In this document: positions 37,729-44,215 of the stretch, in pieces
Layout of the letters: each line of letters opens with the position of its first letter
Numbering within the stretch: the first letter of the stretch is position 1
IMG/VR virus record: IMGVR_UViG_3300021168_000050
Span: 1-44,215 of that record
Length of the DNA stretch: 44,215 bases
Reading direction: 5' to 3' (one strand)
Origin: a virus
Notes under the pieces: model-generated
The model's input: only the letters and a program-made list of their open reading frames with translations
Databases searched by the model: none
Told to the model about the DNA's origin: nothing
Translations under genes and position numbers: made by a program

Positions 37729-37756
37729 AAGATACACCCTCAGGCGTCGATGTCAA
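37729..37756 (-). promoter_or_regulatory. Promoter for the major capsid gene
   Basis: On the leftward strand TTGACA (37756-37751) is followed after 16 bp by TATCTT (37734-37729), four of six matches to TATAAT. It overlaps the stop codon of the preceding small gene and lies upstream of the structured capsid leader. It is the clearest promoter found within the late operon. Confidence 0.65.
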
Positions 37757-37935
37757 GAGTGTTTCTTAGCAGCGCGCATGCCAACTAGGGCCAAGCGTGC
37801 TTGAGCACCGGTCTTACCCTTGGCGTGTTCTTTCTCGTGGGCATACTCGGACGTGCTTTCGCCGGCCGCCTTAGCCTTCTCCTTGAACTGCCCATGGGCG
37901 TTCGCGAAGGCTTTCTTCATCCAATGCTTAGCCAT
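37753..37935 (-). CDS. Small basic conserved phage protein (60 aa)
   Basis: A 60-residue, very basic, helical protein (MAKHWMKKAFANAHGQFKEK, SEYAHEKEHAKGKTGAQARL) of a type common in podoviruses and other phages near portal and capsid genes; function unknown. ATG 37935 is chosen over GTG 37938 because GGAGG lies five bases before the latter and eight before the ATG in a TGATG overlap with the preceding gene. Its stop overlaps the capsid promoter. Confidence 0.65.
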   Translation of the reverse strand: MAKHWMKKAFANAHGQFKEKAKAAGESTSEYAHEKEHAKGKTGAQARLALVGMRAAKKHS

Positions 37936-38114
37936 CACTTCCTCCGTTTGGCTTGGTGCCGCGCCGCCTTGACCCGCTCCACTTTCGGAGCGGGCCTGCC
38001 GGTATCGGCGTCGTTGAACTCCTTGCCCACCTTCTGTGGCACGCCGCCATAGCCACCTTTGGTATGGGCGGCTGCAGCCATCAGGCGACGCTGGGCTTTA
38101 GAGACGGAGGGCAT
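37935..38114 (-). CDS. Small basic conserved phage protein (59 aa)
   Basis: A 59-residue frame starting at ATG 38114 with GGAG six bases upstream. The product (MPSVSKAQRRLMAAAAHTKG, GVPQKVGKEFNDADTGRP, basic tail) belongs to a small family widespread in phages, with the recognisable start PSVSKAQxRLMAAxAH and the GVPQKVGKEFxxAD motif; function unknown. Its stop overlaps the next start (TGATG). It lies between scaffold and capsid genes, so a role in head assembly or DNA binding is possible (inference). Confidence 0.75.
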   Translation of the reverse strand: MPSVSKAQRRLMAAAAHTKGGYGGVPQKVGKEFNDADTGRPAPKVERVKAARHQAKRRK

Positions 38115-38123
38115 ACTAGTCTC

Positions 38124-38972
38124 CTACGGCTGCTTAGCGGCCCAGACGATCTTCTGGAGATCCGCCATTTGGCGGGCCTTGGCGACATCGCCAGCCAGAT
38201 AGCTCGACACCCAACTCTCATCGGCCTTCAGATCATTGATCCGGGTCTGGGCCTGCTCAACGGTCATGAGCTCACCCGCGCCTGCGCCTGGAGCCAGGCT
38301 CTGGACGAACCTGGCTTCGCCGGTCTTCTCGCCGATGGTGCGGAACATCTCCATCACCGCGGCGTATCCGATCTGGCTCTCCAAGGCATTGATGGCCTCG
38401 GGCTTCACGCCCAGAGCCTCAGCCGTGTGCTTGGCCACGTCCAGGTTCGCCTGGTAGTTCGTGCCCCAGTTCTGCTTCAGCGAGGAGCGCTCAGCTTCCA
38501 ACTTGACGCCGGCCTCAGCAGTCTCCGCGGCTTCCGCATCATCCAGAAACTTGGCGAAGGACTGAGCCACGCCCACGGCAGCCTCGGCTGGGAGGCCGAG
38601 CTTGACGGCAGTATCGCGCATAGTGGTAACGAAGCGCTCATCGAGATCGGAACCATCCGTGAACTTGACGTTCGCGAAGTCATAGCCAGTGGCCTCCTTA
38701 GGAACGCCTAGGCGCTCACGCACCGCCGCCCAGTTCGCCTCGTCAGAGGCATCTTTCGGCCAGCGGACGAGTTGGTCAGCGGGGACACCTAGACGACGCT
38801 CTGCTTCGCGGTGGGCCTTGGCTGCCTCGAGAGCAACGGCCGCGGGATCCTTGGTATCCCAGCCGCGCTGTTGGATATGCCCGATCAGGTCGGGATCCGT
38901 CACAGTGCTGTACCAAGTGGCAGCCGGGGTAGGTGCCGGCGGTGCATTCGGGTCTACTACGGGATCAGGCAT
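38124..38972 (-). CDS. Probable capsid scaffolding protein
   Basis: The 282-residue protein is acidic and helical after a Pro/Ala-rich N-terminus, with motifs common in phage scaffolds: DLIGHIQQRGWDTKDPAAVA, AERRLGVPADQLVRWPKD, VRERLGVPKEATGYDF and a C-terminal helix (INDLKADESWVSSYLAGDVA). It lies between portal and capsid genes, the usual place for a scaffold, which guides procapsid assembly and is then removed. GGAG precedes the ATG by six bases; it overlaps the upstream gene by eight bases. Confidence 0.82.
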   Translation of the reverse strand: MPDPVVDPNAPPAPTPAATWYSTVTDPDLIGHIQQRGWDTKDPAAVALEAAKAHREAERRLGVPADQLVRWPKDASDEANWAAVRERLGVPKEATGYDFANVKFTDGSDLDERFVTTMRDTAVKLGLPAEAAVGVAQSFAKFLDDAEAAETAEAGVKLEAERSSLKQNWGTNYQANLDVAKHTAEALGVKPEAINALESQIGYAAVMEMFRTIGEKTGEARFVQSLAPGAGAGELMTVEQAQTRINDLKADESWVSSYLAGDVAKARQMADLQKIVWAAKQP

Positions 38973-39273
38973 CGTCTTCTCCAGTCAGTTGTATGTTGAA
39001 GTTCTGCCCATTGTACAGGGCGAACATTTGCTCAGGGCTCAGATGTAGGTGTTGCGTGATCCGCAACCAAACCTCGCGGCGACCCTCTAGAACCGCGTGG
39101 ATCCTCGGATCCGGATCGAAGCAAGTCTTGTCGGCTCGGCAGAACTTGGCTAAGTCACTCAGGACTGCTTGCGCATGATATGAGCGCCCAAAGGTGAGCT
39201 CGTAGTTCCGCTTGCGGACGCGCAGGAAGTCGAGAGCGTGCTCGGCCTTCTCCTTCAGGGTGTTCAGGTCCAT
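38965..39273 (-). CDS. Bbp19-like structural-region protein
   Basis: The 102-residue protein resembles the Bbp19-like domain named after Bordetella phage BPP-1: helical N-terminus (FLRVRKRNYELTFG), VLSDLAKFCRADKTCFDPDP and LEGRREVWLRITQHLHLS. It is found in many short-tailed phages next to portal and scaffold genes; its role is unknown. GGAG stands upstream of ATG 39273. It overlaps both neighbours by a few bases, indicating a tightly coupled operon. Confidence 0.75.
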   Translation of the reverse strand: MDLNTLKEKAEHALDFLRVRKRNYELTFGRSYHAQAVLSDLAKFCRADKTCFDPDPRIHAVLEGRREVWLRITQHLHLSPEQMFALYNGQNFNIQLTGEDDA

Positions 39274-39476
39274 TCCGTTCTCTCCAGCCTAGCATTGTGC
39301 CACGGAACCTTGTCGCAGTCGGCAGGCATGGTTCGCATAGCGCGAACGGCGCACTCAGTCAACATGACGGTCGGCTCGATGACCATCGCGTGGGTCAGGC
39401 CGTAGTGAAGCCGGCTATCGTAGCGGCGCATCACCAAGCAGCCCTCTTCGTCGTTGATCGAGACCAGAACGGTCAT
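39264..39476 (-). CDS. Hypothetical small protein downstream of portal (70 aa)
   Basis: ATG 39476 overlaps the portal stop (ATGA). The 70-residue product starts MTVLVSINDEEGCLVMRRYD and contains a helical segment (LTECAVRAMRTMPADCDKVP) with two cysteines. I do not recognise it. It overlaps the Bbp19-like gene by ten bases, so its translation is coupled on both sides. Confidence 0.6.
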   Translation of the reverse strand: MTVLVSINDEEGCLVMRRYDSRLHYGLTHAMVIEPTVMLTECAVRAMRTMPADCDKVPWHNARLERTEWT

Positions 39477-41263
39477 TGGCCGGCTCCTGAAGGGGGTGCA
39501 GGAGGTCCGCCGCCCGGCTGCACGGGCTTGCCCTGCCCAGCGTTCTGGGCCTGGCTCACGGCGTTGTTCATCCCGGCCTTCGCCTGGACAGCCTGCGCCT
39601 TCATCATCGCTGCCTTGGCCGGGGCTTCCTGGATCTGCTGCTGCCGCTCCGTCGCCTGGGCGCGAGCCTGACGCTTCTGGGCGATCATCTGCGGCGAAGC
39701 CATCCAGCTGACTGGCGATCCCTGGATGTCGGCGATCTCGGGGAGGGCCGTGTCGAAGTCGTAGACGTCGAGGAGGCTTGGGTCCTGGGTCGCGTTCACG
39801 ATCGTGAGCGTAGTCTCCAGGGAGCGCATGAAGCCTGCCACTTCCTGGGCCCGGGCAGCGCGCGCCAGAGGGCTCGTGTAGTTCACGTCGTATGCCCCGT
39901 TGACCTCAGCGAGGGCCGGCGGCATGGGCGGCAGGAGCCGCATACGGGCCATCAGGTCGAGCTCGCGATCGATCATAGGGCCAAGATATTCGTTCTGCTG
40001 GCGGCCGACTGTGGGGGCGAGGAGGATGCCCTTCTCGTTGACACGCTCGATCACCTCGGTCGCTGTCATCTGCGGCGTCTCCTCCAGGATCTGGAAGAGG
40101 CTGACGAGGAAGGCATCCTGGATCAGGCCGACCTCCATGTCCATCATGTCCTTCGAGACCTGGATCTGACCGGTGGGAAGAACCTGGATCAGCGGCTTCC
40201 CGTCTGAACTCACGCCGCCCTTGTTCAGGGCCCCGGGCCTCATGCTGATGTCGACGAGGCCGTCGTCCGCCGTCAGGAGGACAGGGTCCGCGGCGCGGTG
40301 TCCCTGCTTCAGGAAGGTCCGCTTCTCGGCGTTCAGGGTCTTGATCGCCGGCAGAACCATCATGGCTGGGCTGCGGCCGTAGATCTCGCCGGGGGTCTGG
40401 TCATAGCGCGAGGCAGCGATCGGGAACGTGTGGTAGCCGCTCTCCTCCAGGAGGACGCGGCCCTGCATCGAGACGAAGTAGGAGGCGAACTGCAACCCCT
40501 TACTGTCGATCCGGTTCGGATCCCAGTCACTTCGCGGGCAGACGCGGTGCAGGAAATCGAAAGGGAACTCCGACTTGGCCTTCATCGCAGAGATGATGTT
40601 CTCTGGCAGCTTGTCGCCAAAGCGCTGGTAGGCCTGCCGCGGCGTCAGACGGAACCAGCGGATGAAGCCGTCGATCAGGCCCTGGTGGTTCTCATGGAGG
40701 AAGAGCTCTCCAAGCGGCATCGCTTTGTACCGCAAAGCCGGAAGTGGTTTCCCATCCGCCCCATAGGCGCGGTCGATGAACATGCCCGCGGTTCCGAAGG
40801 CCCCGAGGCCCTGGTACTGGTTCTGGTTCTGGGCGCTGAAGTTCGCGATCGGGGCGTAGCGCAGCTTGAAGAGCCGGCGCGTCGCCTCCTCCATCCACAG
40901 CTTCACCTGGCGGTTCTTCCGTAGTTCCGGATGGTCCGCGATCAGCTGGTGCCAGAACATATTCCGCGGCGTCAGGAGGCTGTCGCAGATGGCGGCGAAG
41001 CGGTGTAGCGCCATCATGGCCGAGGCGTCGACCTGGCGATCGGTCTTCTTCACGCCGGGCTGATTATAGTTCCCATAGTAGAACGTGTTTCGGCTAGTCG
41101 GCAGAACGAGCTCCGCGATCTCCTCCCACTGCTGGGCAAAGGTGTTGCGAATGATCTGCATCTGCGAGAACTCTTGGAGTGTCTCATAGACGATCTCCTC
41201 TTCTCGCATCGACTGGACCGTTTGGCGGCCCGCGATATCATAAGCTGTCGGGTCAGTAGCCAA
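39473..41263 (-). CDS. Portal (head-to-tail connecting) protein, TTG start
   Basis: The 596-residue protein matches the head-to-tail connecting (portal) family of T7-like phages: EFSQMQIIRNTFAQQWEEIA, LVLPTSRNTFYYG, DASAMMALHRFAAICDSLLT, NQYQGLGAFGTAGMFIDRAY, with a Gln/Ala/Pro-rich C-terminus. The ring of twelve subunits forms the DNA gate. The start is a TTG at 41263 with a perfect GGAGG five bases upstream; the first ATG is 54 bases further in and has no site. It overlaps the preceding gene by 11 bases. Confidence 0.92.
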   Translation of the reverse strand: MATDPTAYDIAGRQTVQSMREEEIVYETLQEFSQMQIIRNTFAQQWEEIAELVLPTSRNTFYYGNYNQPGVKKTDRQVDASAMMALHRFAAICDSLLTPRNMFWHQLIADHPELRKNRQVKLWMEEATRRLFKLRYAPIANFSAQNQNQYQGLGAFGTAGMFIDRAYGADGKPLPALRYKAMPLGELFLHENHQGLIDGFIRWFRLTPRQAYQRFGDKLPENIISAMKAKSEFPFDFLHRVCPRSDWDPNRIDSKGLQFASYFVSMQGRVLLEESGYHTFPIAASRYDQTPGEIYGRSPAMMVLPAIKTLNAEKRTFLKQGHRAADPVLLTADDGLVDISMRPGALNKGGVSSDGKPLIQVLPTGQIQVSKDMMDMEVGLIQDAFLVSLFQILEETPQMTATEVIERVNEKGILLAPTVGRQQNEYLGPMIDRELDLMARMRLLPPMPPALAEVNGAYDVNYTSPLARAARAQEVAGFMRSLETTLTIVNATQDPSLLDVYDFDTALPEIADIQGSPVSWMASPQMIAQKRQARAQATERQQQIQEAPAKAAMMKAQAVQAKAGMNNAVSQAQNAGQGKPVQPGGGPPAPPSGAGQ

Positions 41264-41504
41264 GTCCGCCTCCCCCTGATGGGTTGTTCCCGACCCCCAA
41301 GAGTGCGATCGTGGACGCCGACTGGTTGATGCTGTTCAGGCCGTTCTGGTTAGGAACCTGTGAGACCTGCAATAGCTTTTTCTTCCGCTCAGCATCCATG
41401 CTCTGGAGTTGCTGGTTTAGTTCGTCGCCTAGACCACCGAGGCCAAGGTCTTGCGCAGACGCGGAGATGGGCGCGTTCTTCGCGCTGGTCGGGCCTGGAC
41501 GCAT
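41253..41504 (-). CDS. Small protein between terminase and portal (83 aa)
   Basis: An 83-residue protein with GGAGG before ATG 41504. It is low in complexity: a central charged helix (ELNQQLQSMDAERKKKLLQV) and Asn/Ser/Gly-rich ends (GVGNNPSGGGGLGY). Such short proteins before the portal gene occur in many podoviruses, role unknown. Its final codons contain the ribosome-binding site and start of the portal gene. Confidence 0.65.
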   Translation of the reverse strand: MRPGPTSAKNAPISASAQDLGLGGLGDELNQQLQSMDAERKKKLLQVSQVPNQNGLNSINQSASTIALLGVGNNPSGGGGLGY

Positions 41505-41537
41505 AGCCGCCTCCTAGTGGATCCTATATTAGATCAC

Positions 41538-43049
41538 TCAGAACAGGTCGAAGTCAATCCCCGAGGCTACGCCGCTCTGGCGCGTACGGTCTATACCTCG
41601 GCCGCCAAGCTGGCAGATCCTGGCGTGGCGCTTCGCCATCACGAAGATCCGGGTTGCCGACATCAGGTCATCCCGCATCTTGACGATCACGCCGTCCTTG
41701 CGGTGATACTCCCGGTATTCTCCCCACCAGTCGCTTAGATGGCGGGCGACCTTCAAGCGCCCAGTCTCCATCCGCTGCTGCATCTCCAGTATGCCGGCCT
41801 CGGTCGATAGGGAGCCATCGGGCCAGGTAGCGTGCTCTGGTAGCATGAGCAAGCCCTGGGCCTTGTAGAGCTTTGAGAGTGGCTCACCGGTGCCCTTTTC
41901 CCGGTGCGTACCATCATGCGGCCACGCCACAGGCACCGATGCTCCGATCGGCTTCATAGCCGCGGCATGGTTGATCGGGGTCATGGTCGCACCTTCGCCG
42001 TTCAGGCGCACGGTGTGGTGGATGTGGATCACGTCGTTATCCCGATCCCAGAGCGCTAGGACCGCAGCGAATGGGTGCCCAATCCCAAAGTCCATGCCCC
42101 ACATCTTGACCCAGTGGTCCGGGATGTACATCAGAGGATCTTCAGCGATCTGGTCCTCAGGATAGGGGAAGATCCGTCCAGACCCCAGCATGGGGACGCC
42201 ATGAGCCCGGGCCTCGCGCTCGTGTGCTGGCCAGGAGGCGATGATCGCTGCGCGCTCCGCGGCCGGGATATGCTCGGCGTCTTCGATGGTCATGGTCGTC
42301 ATGGTGCGCTGAGCGTTCGGCTCATCGAAGAACCGCATCACGACATCCGATCTCCCCTTGAGCGGGGTGAACGTCACCCATACCATACCCCGGGTCGCCA
42401 TCGTCCTGGTCAGGATCTCAGAGTAGATATCCAGAGGCGGCTCCTCGTCGCACCACGCCCAATCCAGTGTCTCTGACTGGAAGCGAGTGCGGCCCTGCTC
42501 GTAGGACTTGAAGCGGATGACAGAGATGCCGTCCTTGACGCCATTGGTTCTATGCTGGACTTGGATCGTGTCGTAGGCATCGGTCACGCCCCGGGCCAAG
42601 GATGGTTTGTCAACGAACGCCTCCAGGGGGATCATCCCAGTCCCAAAGCTGTCCTCAACGCCTGGCTCTCCGCATAGGTATTTCTGAGGCACGTCTCGCG
42701 CCAAGAGGCCTGTCTCTGCGCAGGCCCAGCCCTTGGTAGGGTGATCGAACTTGACCCCCGGCCAATCGGGTGGGTAATCTCCAGTAGCGTGACAGGCGGC
42801 CTCGAACGCCCCCGTGATCGTTTTCCCATTTTGGTTCCCCGCGTTTAGGAGCCGCTCCTTGAAGTCGCGCCCCTTGGCCAAGTGCTCACGCTGCTTCGGG
42901 TATGGGACGAAGAAATCCATGCGCCGGTACTTCTGGCGCTGGACCGCCGCCTCAAGGATCGAGGCTAGCTCCTGGAGTTTCTTGACGTCCAGGTTAGCGA
43001 ACTCGATCGGCTCATCCTCAATCGGTGGCGTGTACTCGAACTCATCCAT
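41538..43049 (-). CDS. terL: Terminase large subunit
   Basis: The 503-residue packaging motor has Walker A GNQNGKT (71-77), Walker B LDWAWCDEEPP (D201, E202), the coupling motif TFTPLKG (about 227-232) and a nuclease-domain start MWGMDFGIGHPFAAV (D320). It pumps DNA into the procapsid and cuts concatemers. ATG 43049 with GAGG seven bases upstream is used; the GTG at 43070 would add seven residues. The start overlaps the previous stop (TGATG). It lies about 1 kb from the right terminal repeat, as in T7-like genomes. Confidence 0.95.
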   Translation of the reverse strand: MDEFEYTPPIEDEPIEFANLDVKKLQELASILEAAVQRQKYRRMDFFVPYPKQREHLAKGRDFKERLLNAGNQNGKTITGAFEAACHATGDYPPDWPGVKFDHPTKGWACAETGLLARDVPQKYLCGEPGVEDSFGTGMIPLEAFVDKPSLARGVTDAYDTIQVQHRTNGVKDGISVIRFKSYEQGRTRFQSETLDWAWCDEEPPLDIYSEILTRTMATRGMVWVTFTPLKGRSDVVMRFFDEPNAQRTMTTMTIEDAEHIPAAERAAIIASWPAHEREARAHGVPMLGSGRIFPYPEDQIAEDPLMYIPDHWVKMWGMDFGIGHPFAAVLALWDRDNDVIHIHHTVRLNGEGATMTPINHAAAMKPIGASVPVAWPHDGTHREKGTGEPLSKLYKAQGLLMLPEHATWPDGSLSTEAGILEMQQRMETGRLKVARHLSDWWGEYREYHRKDGVIVKMRDDLMSATRIFVMAKRHARICQLGGRGIDRTRQSGVASGIDFDLF

Positions 43050-43282
43050 CAGAGAGCCTCGTTGCACCACGACGCGTCGATGCTGTCCAGCGGCCGGTTC
43101 CTCAGGCGGCAGTAGAGGTTCCGCGCCTTACGGAAGGCTGCGCTGTGGCCAGCATACTCGATCCCCATGGACGAGATCGTCCTGTCGAGGAGGTCTGAGT
43201 ATCGCTTGCAATGGAAGGCTTCTCGCTTTCCGATGTTGATCTCACCCAGCTTCCGCAGGGCTCTCGATAGGCGACATGTCAT
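43049..43282 (-). CDS. Hypothetical protein between the terminase genes (77 aa)
   Basis: A 77-residue basic protein (MTCRLSRALRKLGEINIGKR, AFRKARNLYCRLRNRPLD) with four cysteines, encoded between the small and large terminase genes with overlaps at both ends (ATGA upstream, TGATG downstream). Family not recognised. The position suggests a packaging accessory role (inference). Confidence 0.65.
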   Translation of the reverse strand: MTCRLSRALRKLGEINIGKREAFHCKRYSDLLDRTISSMGIEYAGHSAAFRKARNLYCRLRNRPLDSIDASWCNEAL

Positions 43283-43911
43283 GGGTGGCTCTTTTCATGA
43301 TCCGGAGGAGAATATGAGAAGGGGTCTTCAGGTTCCCGTTCGGGAAGAACCTCGGTGAATTCGGTATCTATAGGCTCAGCCTTTACCGCTCGGGAAGATT
43401 TGGTCGAGATCCCTACGGATCCCAATAGCTGGACCGGGTCTAGCTTCAGCTGCCGCGCCATGGCTTCGATCTTTGCGATCATCTCAGGAGCGGTGTGCCG
43501 ATGGTCGTGGATGTGCTCTACCTGTTGTATCACCAGAAGTCCAGACCGGTTCGCCACCTCGACCGCCGCTCTGAAGCGATCCTTGTGGCCCGGCGTCTGC
43601 ATGATCTCGAGCATTACGTCTATGGCCAGTGGTGCGCCTACTCGGACGCGTTTATCCGCTTCTTCCTTGAGGGCGGCGATTATCTTGGGGTGTCGCGCTA
43701 GTTGAGATCCCGTGGTCCTCGCCGACGTGACCGTCATCTCCGGGTTCATTGTTAGCGCTGCGGCGGTCTGGTTTCCGCCATTATCTAGGAGTGCGGTGGT
43801 GTAGGCGCGCTGCTTTGGTGTGAGCGCTGCCATCGCTGGTCCAAGGTCTTCGATCGTGGCGATTTCGCTGGTCATGTTGATGTTAATATCAGTGATCTGG
43901 AAAATTTTCAA
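43279..43911 (-). CDS. terS: Terminase small subunit-like protein
   Basis: The 210-residue frame (or 198 from ATG 43875) has an N-terminal helix-turn-helix region (LTPKQRAYTTALLDNGGNQT, SARTTGSQLARHPKIIAALK) typical of small terminases that recognise the packaging start, a central helical region (about 90-150) and an acidic C-terminus (TEFTEVLPEREPEDPF) that could bind the large subunit. The first possible codon is TTG 43911 with a GAG-type site; ATG 43875 has no clear site, so the start is unsure. It is the first late gene next to the terminal repeat. Confidence 0.8.
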   Translation of the reverse strand: MKIFQITDININMTSEIATIEDLGPAMAALTPKQRAYTTALLDNGGNQTAAALTMNPEMTVTSARTTGSQLARHPKIIAALKEEADKRVRVGAPLAIDVMLEIMQTPGHKDRFRAAVEVANRSGLLVIQQVEHIHDHRHTAPEMIAKIEAMARQLKLDPVQLLGSVGISTKSSRAVKAEPIDTEFTEVLPEREPEDPFSYSPPDHEKSHP

Positions 43912-44074
43912 GCTCGTCGCCGAAATTTTGGAGGTCGTCTCCTAAATTTTTAGGGTCGCGCGTGCGAGCTAAGTGTATAGGATCCCAACACGAGTTCGAA
44001 AGCCCGGGGGTGGGGCCGGTACACCCCGGTCTATTTCCGATAATCCTGACATCTAAGCGCACCTCACTTTGCAT
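43889..44074 (-). CDS. Possible small gene before the small terminase (61 aa)
   Basis: A frame from ATG 44074 ends 13 bases before the ATG of the small terminase. It has no ribosome-binding site. Its C-terminus has a heptad repeat, (K/Q/E)-N-(L/F)-G-D-(D/E)-L, coded by the 21-bp repeats at 43902-43964; most differences between the first two complete units fall in third codon positions. That is the only hint of coding. The repeats can equally be DNA-level binding sites. Confidence 0.25.
   Translation of the reverse strand: MQSEVRLDVRIIGNRPGCTGPTPGLSNSCWDPIHLARTRDPKNLGDDLQNFGDELENFPDH
43902..43964. repeat. Three 21-bp repeats with phased AAATTTT boxes
   Basis: AAATTTT occurs at 43902, 43923 and 43944, a period of exactly 21 bp. 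The first two units also share AGxTCGTCxCC (16 of 21 bases identical); the third is more diverged. Boxes two helical turns apart lie on one face of the helix, which fits bent DNA or a protein-binding array. The site lies next to the small terminase start and the terminal repeat, so a packaging recognition site or replication origin is possible. Confidence 0.6.
43965..44072. other. Short region between the phased repeats and the right terminal repeat
   Basis: The stretch contains a GC hairpin near 44003-44027 (GGGGTG with CACCCC around GGGCCGGTA) and no convincing gene apart from the doubtful leftward frame. No TTGACA-type leftward promoter for the terminase operon is visible here. Confidence 0.35.
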
Positions 44075-44081
44075 CGCAAAG
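44067..44081. other. Palindrome centred on the terminal-repeat boundary
   Basis: CTTTGC (44067-44072) and GCAAAG (44076-44081) form a perfect inverted repeat around ATC (44073-44075). The terminal repeat begins at 44073, exactly at the centre. Such a dyad is suitable for two symmetrical nicks by terminase. Confidence 0.55.
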
Positions 44082-44215
44082 CGGCGGCCAAGCGGATGGT
44101 CGTTTGAATTCAGCTGGAGCGGGAGAGGAGAGGACGGGGGCGAAAGGCATGCAGAGAGTGATATGCAATGCAAAGCGAGGGCATGAAAATATCGCTTGAC
44201 AGGGGAGACTCATGG
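44073..44215. repeat. Right copy of the direct terminal repeat
   Basis: Same 143 bases as 1-143 with two substitutions (c44085, g44207). This copy contains the TTGACA (44196-44201) of the early promoter but stops before its -10, so it would not drive transcription at the right end. Confidence 0.85.

Noticed and set aside
41526-41557. Possible leftward promoter after the large terminase gene (TAATAT with TTCGAC or TTGACT)
   Set aside because: The spacings are 15 or 20 bp, outside the normal range, and the -35 lies in the coding end of the terminase gene.
43985-44030. tRNA-like fragment (GAGTTCGAAAGC resembling a T-loop)
   Set aside because: No acceptor, D or anticodon arms can be drawn around it.
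1-44215. Complete 2-aminoadenine (Z-DNA) pathway
   Set aside because: Only a MazZ-like gene and a family A polymerase are present; there is no purZ-like or HD-type dATP hydrolase gene in the window.
1-44215. Lysogeny, CRISPR or mobile-element features
   Set aside because: No integrase, excisionase, CI/Cro-type repressor pair, repeat-spacer array, transposase or terminal inverted repeats were seen.

Overview
This window looks like the essentially complete genome of a lytic, T7-like (short-tailed, podovirus-type) double-stranded DNA phage of about 44.2 kb. The first 143 bases recur at the last 143 bases with two mismatches, which fits a short direct terminal repeat next to the terminase genes (or the overlap of a circular assembly). 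I see no integrase, repressor, tRNA, CRISPR array, insertion sequence or phage RNA polymerase, so transcription presumably relies on host RNA polymerase. The clearest intergenic promoters are TTGAC-type boxes; three of the upstream-strand ones carry a GCTA- or CCTA-like -10, resembling the Caulobacter housekeeping sigma consensus. With the GC-rich coding sequence this suggests an alphaproteobacterial host (inference only).

Layout. (1) 1-913: left terminal repeat with a promoter across its inner edge, then three small rightward genes and an intrinsic terminator. (2) 914-1249: non-coding, with terminator, hairpin and two tandem promoters. (3) 1250-4838: rightward cassette of small early genes (an Imm-5-like protein, a C2HC zinc-finger microprotein, a YodC/DUF2158 protein and several unknowns), closed by a GAAA-loop terminator at 4862-4892. 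(4) 6868-4940: one leftward gene for a fused primase-polymerase/RepA-like helicase. (5) 6927-18449: rightward replication and nucleotide module: SNF2 helicase, HNH endonuclease, DUF2800 PD-(D/E)XK nuclease, DUF2815 SSB-like protein, family A DNA polymerase, RuvC-like resolvase, metallophosphoesterase, cupin, and a dATP/dGTP diphosphohydrolase-like enzyme. (6) 43911-18424: all late genes leftward, in the order small terminase, large terminase, portal, scaffold, major capsid protein, decoration proteins, tail adaptor, tail nozzle, three ejected core proteins (the last with a built-in muramidase), adhesin-like tail proteins, holin, endolysin and two spanin-like proteins. Early and late transcription units converge and overlap by 26 bp near 18.4 kb.

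How the genes fit together. Early products from the left end would take over the host. The replication module supplies primase/helicase, polymerase, ssDNA-binding protein and nucleases to copy and resolve concatemers. The late operon builds the procapsid, packages DNA from the terminal-repeat region, assembles a short tail carrying carbohydrate-binding-like modules, and lyses the cell with holin, membrane-anchored lysozyme and spanins.

Most notable: a family A polymerase whose motif A glutamate is Gln; a lysozyme whose catalytic Thr is Ala; carbohydrate-binding-like repeats inserted in both tail tubular proteins; three AAATTTT boxes at exactly 21-bp spacing between terminal repeat and small terminase; a palindrome centred on the repeat boundary; and a late gene with two in-frame starts that each have a perfect GGAGG. 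I did not find a clear-cut new defence or counter-defence operon; the best places for novelty are the unknown early genes (180-4838) and the packaging/start region at the ends.
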